The notes beneath the pieces were generated by a model. It had not been told where the DNA came from and did no database searches. It worked only from the letters and a program-made list of their open reading frames with translations. A stretch of DNA of 64,000 nucleotides from Alisma plantago-aquatica (Eukaryota > Streptophyta > Magnoliopsida > Alismatales > Alismataceae), in the NCBI GenBank assembly GCA_963693085.1, contig OY856410.1:882495335-882559334 (forward strand). Direction: 5' to 3'. Position numbers and translations under genes: made by a program. Below, piece by piece: positions 23,573-35,982 of this stretch. Position 1 is the stretch's first letter. Every line of letters starts with the position of its first letter.

Positions 23573-25436
23573 TAGCAAGGGTATAGTGGTGTAACCCTTG
23601 AAAAATGATGTCATAATTGTTTTGCAATATGATGATATGAAATTGATGTATCTGTTATCATCTGTACTAATCATGCAGGTTTTATGAGATATTGAATATA
23701 GCCATGTATGAGCTATGATGTTTTGTTTATTGAAAGTATTTTATGGGATTTGTAAGCAATGATATGCTATGTTGCCTAATGAAAGGTAACAAAAGATATT
23801 AATAGGCTATAAGAGCCATGTGAAATACCTGCATTGGAATTATCATGTTTACATTGACAGATGACTTGATAGCACTAAGTTACTTGTCAAAGTTGTAACA
23901 AGTGTTTTGATGATCTCAAGGTTTGAACACCCATATTCTGGAATCATGTTGAAAAGATGATAAGGGATTAAGTTCCCAATGTTGTTAAAGCTATGAAATG
24001 AACTTGATAGAATAGTACTCATTCTTTATAGTAATTGTTATAAAGGTTTATGTTTGAAAACATGCTTGATGCTAAAAGAATGTTGTAATGTACTTAAATA
24101 ATCAAGTGAAATGATATCATGTAGAGCTCTGACCATAGATCCATCATTGTCAGTAGTTAGGTGATGGTGAAACAGGTTTTCCTAAGGGAACTCCTAGAGA
24201 GCATACTTTTGAGTATGTGGGGGTAATGGGCGCAAATATCCTTACGCCCTAATGGAGAAATTGATGCGAGACAAACATTAAATCTCTCAATCCTTCATTA
24301 TATGTATATGTCGGGATGATGTATCACAAATCTCCCTATGATAATGTTAATGCCGAATCGATGCGAGATAAATAAGAAATCCCTCGATTGCGAAGAGAGT
24401 ACAACATGCCACTGCAACTGTAATAGCAAATTTGTCAGTATACCCTGTAAAGCTATATTTATAGCAGAGATATAAGATGTCCTGCATGTTGTTCCTCACA
24501 CTGACTGAGGAAGATGAGGTCATAGAAATCTGGTTCTTCTGATGACCTATGTATGGTACCGATTTTGATTTAGGAATGGTCGGTTGGAGTATGAGCGGTA
24601 TACCTCATCTCCTCAGGGCATAAATATGATTGTAAAATGTAATCAGCTGTGTAGCATATTTGCTTAGGGTTGAATTACGAGAATCAATGTTTGATGATAC
24701 ATTGTTTATTATGTCTTAGAAAGATAAAGGATATACATGTTCTTCATATTCCTTATTAAATGAATGACTTGCTACTTAATCAAGTTATAATTGAAATGAT
24801 TGCACAGAGAATACTGCTCTACTTAGCTCAATCAATGATTTATCTGCTATTGAATATTTATAATTCTACTGCTCAGTGTTATTCTATTACCAGCAATAAT
24901 AATGTTTCTGGCAGAGAGTTATATCTCTCCCTGGGACAATTTTCAATTGTCTCACCCCCGTGGGATTCAACTTTTTAGGTAGATGCCGAGGAAGAAGAAA
25001 CTCTTCAGTGGGTGAGCAGCCACAGCAGTAACAAGAACAAGGACATCAGTGATCCACAGGTGGAGACACTGTTTGTCAAGTCTTGTATATAGAGAGAGTC
25101 CTATGTGTCGTCTCTGTACTCTCAGGTCCTAGGAGTCAGTAGATGGTTCGATATAGATCTGAGATTTTTGGCTTGATGCCTTGAGATTTTGTATACTGCT
25201 CATGTATAGTTTAACTGGGCAGTCAATGTTATGACTCTCGAGATGAGATGATACAGATATGTACTGATGAGTTAGAATGTAAATAACTTACTTTGGTTCT
25301 TTATGATAGAGTTTTACCGTTTGTGGATTTCTTGACAAAAAGTTTTAAATTTTTAGTGATTTTCAGTAATTTCGTTGCTAATAATTCGCTTCCGCATTAA
25401 TTAATCCTGTTTTCATAAGTTGGATGCCATAATTGT

Positions 25437-25456
25437 TGGTATCAGAGTTCTAGGTT
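25437..25456 (+). promoter_or_regulatory. Primer binding site (Met-tRNA), first internal region
   Basis: TGGTATCAGAGTTCTAGGTT follows LTR1 after a 5-nt spacer. It is complementary to the 3' end of initiator Met-tRNA, the usual primer of plant chromoviruses. The second copy at 35854 keeps the consensus GAGCTC where this one reads GAGTTC. Confidence 0.9.
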
Positions 25457-25565
25457 CGCTAAATCTACAGAGACATAGGACTAGGGTTGTTGAGTATGTT
25501 CTAGTGTCTTCCAGTCTAACTGATAGTGTCTTCTGCTCATATAGGAGGAGAAGAGAAAACTAAAG

Positions 25566-26803
25566 ATGTCTGGATCACATGATGAACATGTTGCAGAAAG
25601 TAGTGTCGCTGCACACGGAGAAGGTGTAAGAGACCAAGGAAGGGAGGAACGTGTTCCTGAACCACCCCAGTTCAATCCAGCTAACATGGGGAACCCAGCC
25701 TTCCAAGCCATGTTCAGGCAGTTCATGACTTCCATGACACACATGACTGATAGTATGCCCATACCTGCACCTAGGGCACCTGCCCACCCTGAAGGACATG
25801 GAGCTGGCAAGACGTTTGAACGACTACTCTGGGTTGGAGCCATGGAATATGCGGGGACAACTGACCCAACAGATGTTGACATGTGGCTAACTGAACTAGA
25901 GAAGGCCTTTAGAATCCTTAACATCACAGAAGCTGAGAAGGTTAGACATGCTGTGTACCTTCTTAAAGGGAGTGCTGGTCACTGGTGGATCATAGAGGAG
26001 GGGAAAGGCATGGTGTGGAGATCGAATGGGAAGTATTTTGACGAGAATTTGTCAACAGATACTTTCCTAAGACCTTTCTGGATGAGAAAATCTCTCAGTT
26101 TGAGAGGTTAAGGCAAGGACCAATGAACATTAGCGAGTACGAGGCTAAGTTCATGGAACTTTTGCAGTTCTATCCGCATATGGCAACCACAGATGAAGAG
26201 CGGATTCGGCGTTTTGAGAAAGGATTAAACACTGAGTTGACCACCCCTGTGTCTGCTTTGGAGAATAGGGAAAGATTTGCTACTTTTGTGGAGTCTGTTC
26301 GAAGGATAGAGAGGTCTGTGACGAAGAAACGACAGACCAGGAACAAGAAGGTGTATCCCCAGTTACAAGGGTCCTCATCTAAGGGTTTCAAGAAACTAAG
26401 GTTTTTTGTGCCTAAACCACCACCTAGATTTAGTACCCAGACACAGTGGATGTCAAATAGGGCTAGAGGACGGAGTTTACCACCAGAAGGAGCCCGCAGA
26501 TCAGCATCTGTATCGATTACAGGACAATCCAGACCACAGTAGGGGATCAGAAGTTGTTTTATATGTGGAAAGGTGGGACATCTGATGAAGGATTATAGAG
26601 CCCGAGAGGCAAGTGTGACTCAACCCCAAAGGCAGAGTCAGCAAGGTTCTCAAAGGAGACAGTTCCCAGGTGGCGCTAGAGGACGTCGACAAGTGTCCCA
26701 AGCTGGATCATCGACACCTAGTCATCGAGCACCAAATCAACCGCAGGCGACGACGAGATTCTATGCGATGAATCCACCTGATGCAGTGATCAACCCTCGG
26801 TTG
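25566..26803 (+). pseudogene. gag of the first unit (broken)
   Basis: Encodes the nucleocapsid precursor that packages element RNA. The frame opens at ATG 25566. The retrotransposon gag core includes the DMWLTELEKAF segment and the LLKGSAGHWW motif (about residues 135-145). A frameshift near 26010 moves the frame; the core then continues as MNISEYEAKFMELL and FEKGLNTEL from 26123. A TAG at 26540 interrupts it before the zinc knuckle at 26555-26596 (C-x2-C-x4-H), where the last Cys codon is mutated to Tyr. Copy 2 retains that Cys. A one-base deletion near 26802 closes the tail before protease. Non-functional. Confidence 0.9.
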
Positions 26804-28803
26804 TGACAGGTCAGATAAAACTATTTTATTCTGATATGTCTACATCCTGCATCATATTTGTTTTAATTGATGTGTGTGCTACACATTCCTTTATCATTCG
26901 AAGAGTGATTCTTGACTGCAATATGACTACCAGTCATAGAGCAGATAGTCTGTTGTTAGAAACTCCTTTGATGGGATCTGCTGTGTTGCAGGAGGTGTGT
27001 TCTCCCTGCACTCTTTTCTTTTCGGATCATCACATTCAAGTGGATCTTATACCACTTGAAATGCATGGGTTTGATATAATTTTTGGGATGGATACCTTAG
27101 AAAGGTATAAGGTTGTCTTGGATTGTGAGTCCAAGCAAGCTGTGTTCACTGATGAAAGTGACACATGGATCTTTCAAGGAGATAGAAAGATTCTTCCAAC
27201 TTGCCTTGTGTCAACCATGGTAGCTGAGAAGCTGATGAGGCAAGAATGTTATGCATTCTTGGCCCATGTGGTAGATTCCACCATGGGGAGTTCTAGTCCT
27301 GCTAAAGTTTCTGTAGTAAGGGAATTTGAAGATGTATTTCCTGAAGAACTTCCAGGTGTACCTCTGCCCCGAGAGATTGATTTTGAGATTAATCTAACCC
27401 CGGGCACGCAACCAATAACACAAACACCGTATAGGATGACGCCTGTTGAGATGGCAGAACTCAAGAAACAACTACAAGAGTTGCTTGAGAAGGGTTTCAT
27501 CCGACCAAGCACTTCACCCTGGGGTGCTCCGGTCCTCTTTTTTAAAAAGAAGGATGGGTCAATGCGATTGTGCATTGATTACATGCAGTTAAATAAAGTA
27601 ACGATAAAGAATAAGTATCCTTTGCCTAGGATTGATGATCTCTTTGACCAGTTGCGTGGTGCAACCGTCTTCTCAAAGATAGATTTTAGGTCAGGATATC
27701 ATCAGCTACGTATTAAGGAGGGTGACATACCTAAGTCTACCTTCAGGATAAGGTATGGTCACTATTAGTTCACAGTTATGTCGTTTGGACTAACTAATGC
27801 ACCAGCTGCATTTATGGAACTCATGAATAGAATCTTTCGACCTTTTCTCGATCAGTGTGTAGTCGTCTTTATAGATGACATACTGATCTACAGTAGAGAT
27901 GCTCAACATCATGAGCAGCATCTTCATCAGGCTCTAACCTTGCTAAGAGAGGATGAGTTATATGCTAAGTTTAGCAAGTGTGAGTTCTGGTTACCAGAAG
28001 TTTCTTTTCTTGGACACATAATATCTGCTTCAGGTATTCGTGTTGACCCTAAAAAGGTAGAATCTGTCCTGCAATGGGAACAACCAAAGACACCGACGGA
28101 GATTTGCAGTTTCTTAGGGTTGGCAGGCTGTTATAGGATGTTCATTAAGAACTTCAGTTCTATAGCTTTACCCTTAACCAAGTTGACTAGAAAGGATGTT
28201 CCTTTTTCCTGGAATGACAAGTGTCAGCAATCATTCCAGCTGTTGAAAGAGAGGTTGACTAGTGCACCAGTGCTGGTATTACATGAGCAAGGGAAAGGGT
28301 ATATAGTTTTCTGTGATGCCTCTAAGAATGGACTAGGATGTGTGTTAATGCAGGATAAACAAGTGATTTCTTTTGCTTCTCGACAGCTTAAGAAACACGA
28401 GGAGAATTATCCGGCACACGATCTAGAACTAGCTGTTGTAGTGCATGCTTTGAAGATCTGGAGACATTATCTTTATGGAGAGACATTCTAGATTTTCACA
28501 GACCACAAAAACCTAAAGTATATCTTCTCTCAGCATGATCTTAACATGAGGCAACGCCGCTGGATGGAGTTAATCAAGGACTATGATTGTACGATTGATT
28601 ATCATCCATGGAAGGCCAATGTGGTTGCTGATGCTTTGAGTAGGAAATCAGAAACACCAGTCCTAGACAGAGCACAGATGAATTCTTTGGTGTGCTCTAG
28701 GAGGGATATGCTTATCTCTTTAAGGCAAGACAATGTAAAGTTAAAAGTATCATTGTTATCTGGATTGCTAGCTGAGATGCACATAAAACTTACTCTGAGA
28801 TAG
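26803..28803 (+). pseudogene. Protease, reverse transcriptase and RNase H of the first unit (broken)
   Basis: The protease active-site region reads [10 protein letters not shown] near 26855; the second unit keeps Gly where this copy has Cys, so this aspartic protease is probably dead. A linker leads to RT with the conserved [14 protein letters not shown] start, [16 protein letters not shown], and [13 protein letters not shown]. The catalytic motif FIDDILIYS is at 27868-27894. A TAG at 27766 replaces the Glu codon seen in copy 2. RNase H begins near [16 protein letters not shown] and includes [24 protein letters not shown] at 28489 breaks it before [10 protein letters not shown], and the domain ends at DALSRKSE near 28650. 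Frame order and motifs are classic Ty3/gypsy. Confidence 0.92.
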
Positions 28804-30219
28804 CAAATTAAGGAGGCACAACAAGCTGATGTTGTAGTTCATCAGATTAGATTAGAGTATGGTAGTGAGAAACAAGATGGTTTCTATGATTCACATGATC
28901 AAGTAGCCTGCTATCATGGTTGAATGATAGTACCTGATGTTGATAACTTAAGGAAGTTAGTCCTGGAAGAAGCTCATTCTTCAATGTATGCTATGCATCC
29001 AGGAAGCACCAAGATGTATCATAACTTGAAAGATATGTATTGGTGGCCTGGTTTGAAGAAGGATGTTGCTGAGTTCGTTATGCGGTGTCCGGTGTGTCAG
29101 TAGGTTAAAGATGAACACCAGAAGTCTGCAGGAACACTGCAACCTTTACCCATACCACAGTGTAAGTGGGATCATGTGACCATGGATTTTGTGGTTGGGT
29201 TACCTAGAACAGCCAAAGGTCATGATTCCATCTGGGTAATAGTTGATAGGTTGACAAATACATCACATTTCCTACCTGTCAAAACAACATTTTCTGCTGA
29301 GAAACTGGCACAGTTATATGTAGATGAGATAGTGCGGCTGCATGGGGTCCCAGTTACCATTGTTTCTGACAGAGGTCCCCAGTTTACGAGTCATTTTTGG
29401 GAATGAATTCATAAAGCCTTAGGCACACAGTTAAGGTTTAGTACAACCTTTCATCCTCAGACAGATGGACAATTAGAAAGGACTATACAAACCTTGGAGG
29501 ACTTGCTTAGGGCATGTGTCCTTCAGTTTACAGGAAATTGGGATCTACATCTAAGCTTGATAGAGTTTGCCTACAACAACTATCAACACAACATTGACAT
29601 GGCACCTTATGAAGCTTTGTATGGTAAACATTGTAGATCTCCCCTGTGTTGGTATGAAACTAGTGAATATCAACTTTAGGGTCCTGATCTTGTACAGCAG
29701 ACCACTGAGAAGATTAAAATAATACAACAACAGTTAAAGAATGCACGTGATAGGTAGAAATCTTACGCTGATAAGTGTCATAGACCTTTAGAATTCCAGG
29801 TTGGAGACAGAGTGTATCTCAAGGTCTCACCCTGGAAGGGAGTTCTTAGATTCGGAAGGAAAGGAAAGTTAGCTCCTAGATTTATGGGGCCTTATCCAAT
29901 CATTGAACGGATTGAAAAGATAGCTTATAAGCTGGAGTTACCACCTGAGCTGCAAAAGTTACACCCAGTGTTCCACATTTCCATGCTAAGGAAATGTCAT
30001 CCTGAGACATAATCAGTTCTGTAGCCTATGGAAATAGAATTGAATGATGATATATCCTATGTCGAAGGACCTATGTTGATTCTTGATAGAAGAATCAAGA
30101 AGCTAAAGAAGAAAGATATTAGTCTTGTAAAAGTCCTCTGGAATCATCGTGGCGTTGAAGAAGCTACATGGGAACTAGAGGAAGAAATGAGGAGGAAATA
30201 CCCTACTCTTTTCTCTTAA
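28804..30219 (+). pseudogene. Integrase with C-terminal chromodomain of the first unit (broken)
   Basis: The integrase zinc-binding region reads HPGSTKMYHNLKDMYWWPG then CPVC (near 28996-29100). The catalytic core follows: TMDFVVGLP (first Asp, near 29180), [13 protein letters not shown] (second Asp, near 29370) and QTDGQLERTIQTLED (catalytic Glu, near 29460). The GPY-type region is KLAPRFMGPYPIIERI near 29860. A chromodomain of the plant chromovirus type ends the frame: VEGPMLILDRRIKKL, VKVLWNHRGVEEATWELEEE, closing at 30219. Chromodomains direct insertion toward marked chromatin. In-frame stops at about 28801, 28921, 29101, 29404, 29677, 29755, 30010 and 30022 make it a pseudogene; several look like CAG-to-TAG or CGA-to-TGA changes. 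Confidence 0.92.
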
Positions 30220-30256
30220 AATGTTTTGTTTATGATTTCAGGGATGAAATCCTTGT

Positions 30257-30266
30257 AAGGGGTGGA
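30257..30266 (+). promoter_or_regulatory. Polypurine tract
   Basis: AAGGGGTGGA lies five bases before LTR2, preceded by the remnant GGGATGAAATCCTTG, the usual chromovirus context. It would prime plus-strand DNA synthesis. Confidence 0.85.
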
Positions 30267-31665
30267 TAATTTGTAACATCCCTGACCTAGGTTATGTACT
30301 AACCCTAGGTGTTTTGTTTAATAAAGATAATTATATGCTTTCTCTTATATTTTGAAAAGTAATTAAGGCTTTTGAGGAACTTATATTTCAATTTCAGTCC
30401 CTTTTGAATAATGTTGAAACATTGTTTTGTTAATTTTGGACTAAAGTGCAAATTACCCAAGTTGAGGGGTTAACTTGCAAATTCCACATGATAAGATGTT
30501 CCTATGATCTTGAGACATCATAATAATGAATATGACGTAGTGGTATGGTTTCCACAAGTTTGGGCACCAAGATAAAGCTTGTGAAGCAATTCTTGTGCAT
30601 TAAAACCTAGTTTTGGTGTAATGTGCAATTTACCCAAACCTAGGGTTCAACATGCAAAATACCACCTCTAGAGGGTCTCTCATGTTTCTTGGCATCAATT
30701 AGAGCAAATAAAATGATAGGGGTGCCTCAATTGAATTATCATGGAGGAGAGAGAATCTTAACATTAAAATAATCAAGATTTAAGCATATATGGGACTTTA
30801 ATTTAATTTAATGCAAAAAGAAATAAATTAATTAAGGAGCCCTTCAACCAAAAGTTGAAGGATGTGTTTGAAATAGATTTGGACGGGTTTGTTCCTTGCT
30901 ATGGCACAAAAAGATCTTGGTTGAGTGGAAGCCACTCACATTATTATAATAAAAAGTAATATCCACTAAAAGGATGGATATTAATATAAAGCTCTTTAAG
31001 GTGCTTAATTTATTTTCCATTAATCTTTGGATAATGGAGAGGTTTTGCAAGAACATGAATTTGGCTTCGTGGTCAAGAAATGGAGGGGGATTTGATGGAA
31101 ATTATTTTGTAATTAAAAGAAAATAATATATTTTCTCTTTCCTTGAAAATCCCTTATACATGTTCTTTTTCCAATACACATAAGGACTTTTCCTTAGTTT
31201 TTCTCTTATCACTTTGCTTTGGCCGACCAAGGAAGAGCTCAGGATTAGGAGAAGGACGAACACAACCTGTTGCTAAGGTTTTGATCATCTTCTACCTCGA
31301 ATTCATGGTGGAAACCCTAAAGCAATGCTTGATTCTTGATTTTCTTCACCTGATTTCCAATTCTAGCCATCATTTCCATCCAATAGCTCAAGAATGGACC
31401 TTGGGAAGTTGCTGTAACTCCATCCACCATTACAGACGTGGATCTTGGAGCTTGGAGATCAGATTTGAGGCGGGTTTTATAACTTTAACCCCTAAAACAT
31501 TGATATTGCATCAAGTTCTCTATGATTTGTTGGTTATTTTCTTCTATTTCGAACTCTTTTGATGCATTGCTGCAATTTCCATGAAAAATGGTTGTTGTTC
31601 TTGGATGCACGAAGGAATATGATGATGACATCATATTGACATGTTTCCCAAGAAAATTATTAGGT

Positions 31666-33239
31666 CAAACGGGTTGCATAAGTTGCCCAAACAGTTTTCG
31701 GGAGCAAACGGTTTCAAACTGTTTGGGATGAAACGGTTTCACCAAACCGCATGAGGGCAAACGGTTTTAGACCATTTGGAGGTGTTGACTAGGATTGACC
31801 ATTTGGGAATTTGTTTCTAATAATGTTGGTTATTGATCCACTAAATATAATTTACTAGTTCCAATTGATTCATGAGTTGAAGGTCAATCAATCACCAAAA
31901 CCCTAATCGGGTTGAGTGCTGATTTCATAATTGATTGAGTTTGAAACTTGGGTTGATTAAACCAAACGGTTTCAAACCCGTTTAAGGATCACCCAAACGG
32001 TCTCAAGACCGTTTGGGGGTCACCCAAGACTGTCTGTAGGTCTAGGGTTGGATATGGTTAAGTGGTTGAAGATCTAAAGATATGATATTAACCCTAATCG
32101 GCTAAGTGCTGATTTTGTAATGGAATGAGTTGATGTTTTGGGTTGATTGACCCTAAATGGTTTCAAAACCATTTGGGGATCACCCAAACGGTATCAAGAC
32201 CGTTTGTTGATCACCCAAGACCGTTTGGAGGTCTAGGGTTAAGTATGGTTGAGCAATTGAAGGTCCAAATATATTAAGTTGATGTACAATCAATTGCTGA
32301 TTTGGTGACCAATCCTAGGATCCAAACCTTAATTGAATGGCATGGTTGATGATGATGTGATGGGAAAACGGTCTCAAGACCGTTTGGAGGTCATCCAAAC
32401 GATCCCAAGACTGTTTGGGGGTCACCCAAGACCGTTTGGAGGTCTAGGGTTGACTATAGTTAGGTGTTTGAAGATCTAAAGGTACTAAGTTGAAATGCAA
32501 TCAATTGCTGATTTGGTGAGCAATCCAATGAACCAAACCCTAATTGGTTGACTTGGATTTTGATGTGGACATGGGCAAACGGTCTCAAGACCATTTGGAG
32601 GTCATCCAAACGACCTCAAGACCGTTTGGGGTCAGGTCATGTTCAATTTGGATGAAGGTTCAATGGTTTCAAAGTTACCAATCTCACATTGATTAATGTT
32701 GAAGGATCATCGATTCCAAACCCTAATCCAATTGATTCAAACCCTAATTGATGATTAATTGAGGGTCAATTGAGGGTCAAATCAGTTGAAGGTTCACCTA
32801 TTCAACTCAATTGAAGTATGGTGATTGGTCCAATTGATGATCGGTTACATGAATTCAATGGTGGAAGGAACCAACATTGGAAACCCTAATTCAATTTGAC
32901 TTGTTGAGACTATTTTTGGTCCTTGTGGTTTTGAGGAGGTTTGGACCAAACGGTCTCAAGACCCTTTGAGTCCAAATGGTCTCAAGACCATTTGGGACCA
33001 AACGGTCTCAAGACCATTTGGGACCAAACGATCCCTAACCGTTTAGGTTCATGCGGTTTCCAAACTGATTGAGTTCATGCAATTTCAAAAGTCAACTTTG
33101 GGCAAACGGTCTTCACCACCTACTTTACTAAATAGTTTCAAGGTGGTACTTTGGCAAACAGTTTCATTGGTTTCTCAAGACCGTTTGAGGTCTGATTTGG
33201 TCAAGACCATTTGGGGTCTATAAGGCCAAGATCGTTTAG
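31666..33239. repeat. AAACGGTCT/AGACCGTTT word array in LTR2
   Basis: Collinear counterpart of the array in LTR1. Copy number and order are nearly the same, with individual words mutated differently. For example AGACCCTTTGAG near 32957 stands where LTR1 has an intact arm, and one extra word pair is present near 32972. The array was therefore already in the LTR before the element inserted and has decayed since. Confidence 0.9.
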
Positions 33240-33588
33240 TGGATAATTAACCAAAACTGCTTGGGGTACTTAAAGTGGTTAAAGGACAAAGTGATTAGTT
33301 GACTAATACATGATGTAATCAAAGATGATTGTAGTAATTACATCTTAATGGGATGAGGTGATTAATACCCTTTGAATAATTAAGCCTTAATGGTCACGGT
33401 GACAATGACATAACCCATGATGTCAATTCTTCCTCAAGAGTGAGTTGACTTAACCTAATCAAGACTGAAGCATACATCATCTTTCGAAGATGAAAGAGAA
33501 GATTGCCTACATGGATGATAATTAAGTAATGGACTTCTAATATGAATGAATGTCTAATTAGGGTATGATCCTTCATAGTGGGATCATG

Positions 33589-33980
33589 AAACCCTAATTA
33601 TGATGGTTGATGAATCATAACCCTAATTGAGGGCATTGATAGGTAAAATCATAATACATGATGATGATATGATCTTAATTCATAATGATGACATGATAAA
33701 CCCTAATTTAGGGTACTTTGATGATCACTCCTACTTGGAATGTATGTAGTAAACCCTAATTGTGGGTTATTGAACTTAAACCCTAATCAAGGGTGATGCA
33801 ATGTGAATAGTAAACCCTAATTCCTAATAAGGTAAATGGAAGTGTGAAACCCTAATTCTGGGTTATATTATATAGCATGAGAGCTCTAAGGCTGGATAAT
33901 GAAATGATGAGTCATTTATCCTATTTGAGCTAAGGGGATGATTAACCCTAATCTAAATGAAAAGGGAAACCCTAACCCTA
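33589..33980. repeat. Telobox-like AAACCCTAA cluster in LTR2
   Basis: Seven exact AAACCCTAA motifs plus TAACCCTAA variants in about 390 bp, collinear with the LTR1 cluster. The last member reads AAACCCTAACCCTAG, a short run of two telomere units. Confidence 0.75.
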
Positions 33981-35853
33981 GCAAGGGTATAGTGGTGTAA
34001 CCCTTGAATAATGATGCCATAATTGTTTTGCAATATGCTGATATGAAATTGATGTATCTGTTATCATCTGTACTAATCATGCAGGTTTTATGATATATTG
34101 AATATAGCCAAGTATGAGCTATGATGTTTTGTTTATTGAAAGTATTTTATGGGCTTTGTAAGCAATGATATGCTGTGTTGCCTAATGAAAGGTAATAAAA
34201 GAGATTAATAGTCTATAAGAGCCATGTGTAATACCTGCATTGCAATTATCATGTTTACATTGACAGATGACTTGATAGCGCTAAGTTACCTGTCAAAGTT
34301 GTAACAAGTGTTTTGATGATCTCAGGGTTTGAACACCCATATTCTGGAATCATGTTGAAAAGATGATAAGGGATTAAGTTCCCAATGTTGTTAAAGCTAT
34401 GAAATAAACTTGATAGAATAATACTCATTCCTTATAGTAATTTTTATAAAGGTTTATGTTTGAAAACATGCCTGATGCTAAAAGAATGTTGTAATGTACT
34501 TAAATAATCAAGTGAAATGATATCATGTAGAGCCCCGATAATAGTTCCATCACCGTCAGTAGTTAGGTGGTGGTGAAACCGGTTTTCCTAAGGGAACTCC
34601 TGGAGAGCATACTTTTGAGTATGTGGGGGTAATGGGCGTGAATATCCTTACGCCCTAATGGAGGAATTGATGCGAGACAAACATTAAATCTCTCAATCCT
34701 TCATTATATGTATATGCCGGGATGATGTATCACAAATCTCCCGATGATGATGTTAATGCCGAATCGATGCGAGATAAATAAGAAATCCCTCTATTGCGAA
34801 GAGAGTACAACATGCCACTGTAACTCTAATAGCGAAGTTGCCACTATACCCTGAAAAGCTATATTTATAGCAGAGACACAAGATGTCATGCATGTTGTTC
34901 CTCACACTGACTGAGGAAGATGAGGTCATAGAATCTGGCTCTTCTGATGACCTATGTATGGTACTGATTTTGATTTCACAATGGTCGGTTGGAGTATGAG
35001 TGGTATACCTCATCTCCTCAGGGCATAAATATGATTGTAAAATGTAATCAACCGTGTAAAATATTTGCTTAGGGTTGAATTACGAGAATCAATGTTTGAT
35101 GATACATTGTTTATTATGTCTTAGAAAGATAAAGGATATACATGTTCTTCATATTCCTTATTAAATAAATGACTTGCTACTTAATCAAGTTATACTTGAA
35201 ATGATTGCACAGAGAATACTACTCTACTTAGCTCAATCAATGATTTATCTGTTGTTGAATATTTATAATTCTACTGCTAAGTGTTATTCTATTACCAGCA
35301 ATAACAATGTTTTTGGAAGAGAGTTATATCTCTCGCTGGGACAATTTTCAATTGTCTCACCCCCGTGGGATTCAACTTTTTAGGTAGACGCCGAGGAAGA
35401 AGAAACCCTTCAGTGGGTGAGCAACAACAACAATCACAACAGCAGCAGCAACAGCAAGGACAACAGTGATCCACAGGCGGAGACACTATTTGTCAAGTCT
35501 TGTATATAGAGAGAGTCCTATGTGTCATCTCTGTACTCTCAGGTCCTAGGAGTCAGTAGATGGTTCGATATAGATCTGAGATTTTTGGCTTGATGCCTCA
35601 AGATTTTGTATACTTCTCACGTATAGTTTAACTGGGCAGTCAATGTTATGAATCTCGAGATGAGATGATACAAATATGTACTGATGAGTCAGAATGTAAA
35701 TAACTTACTTTGGTTCTTTATGATAGAGTTTTAGCGTTTATAGATTTCTTTACAAAAAGTTTTAAATTTTTAGTGATTTTCAGTAATTCCGTTGCTAATA
35801 ATTCGCTTCTGCATTAATTAATCCTATTTTCATAAGTTGGATGCTACAATTGT

Positions 35854-35873
35854 TGGTATCAGAGCTCTAGGTT
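35854..35873 (+). promoter_or_regulatory. Primer binding site (Met-tRNA), second internal region
   Basis: TGGTATCAGAGCTCTAGGTT follows LTR2 after 5 nt and matches the consensus plant Met-tRNA primer site better than the first copy. Confidence 0.9.
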
Positions 35874-35982
35874 CGCTGAGTCTACAGAGACATGGGACTA
35901 GGGTTGTTGAGTCTGTTCTAGTGTCTTCCAGTCTATCTGATAGTGTCTTCTTCTCATATAGGAGGAGAAGAGAAAACTAAAG

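Larger units (their letters stand above)
19933..25431 (+). repeat. LTR1 of the Tekay-like element, 5.5 kb
   Basis: Starts TGTAACACCCCTGAC and ends GGATGCCATA five bases before the primer site; LTR2 ends GGATGCTACA at the same place, so the terminal CA has been lost here. At about 5.5 kb it is unusually long for this lineage. It carries a promoter-proximal region, a 1.5-kb palindromic word array, a telobox cluster and a conserved 3' region shared with the solo LTR at 6748. Frames inside it (for example 20750-21091) are repeated in LTR2 with changes that do not look constrained. Confidence 0.92.
30272..35848 (+). repeat. LTR2 of the Tekay-like element, 5.6 kb
   Basis: Starts TGTAACATCCCTGACC and ends GGATGCTACA. 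It is collinear with LTR1 over its full length, with differences every few tens of bases and small indels, so the element is not a recent insertion. It carries the same word array, telobox cluster and promoter-distal blocks. A CAACAACAACAATCAC-rich stretch near 35424-35460 is expanded relative to LTR1. Confidence 0.92.

Noticed and set aside
35400..35465. Poly-glutamine coding exon from a CAA/CAG-rich stretch
   Set aside because: It lies inside LTR2 just after a conserved LTR block; LTR1 has a shorter version and no extended frame.
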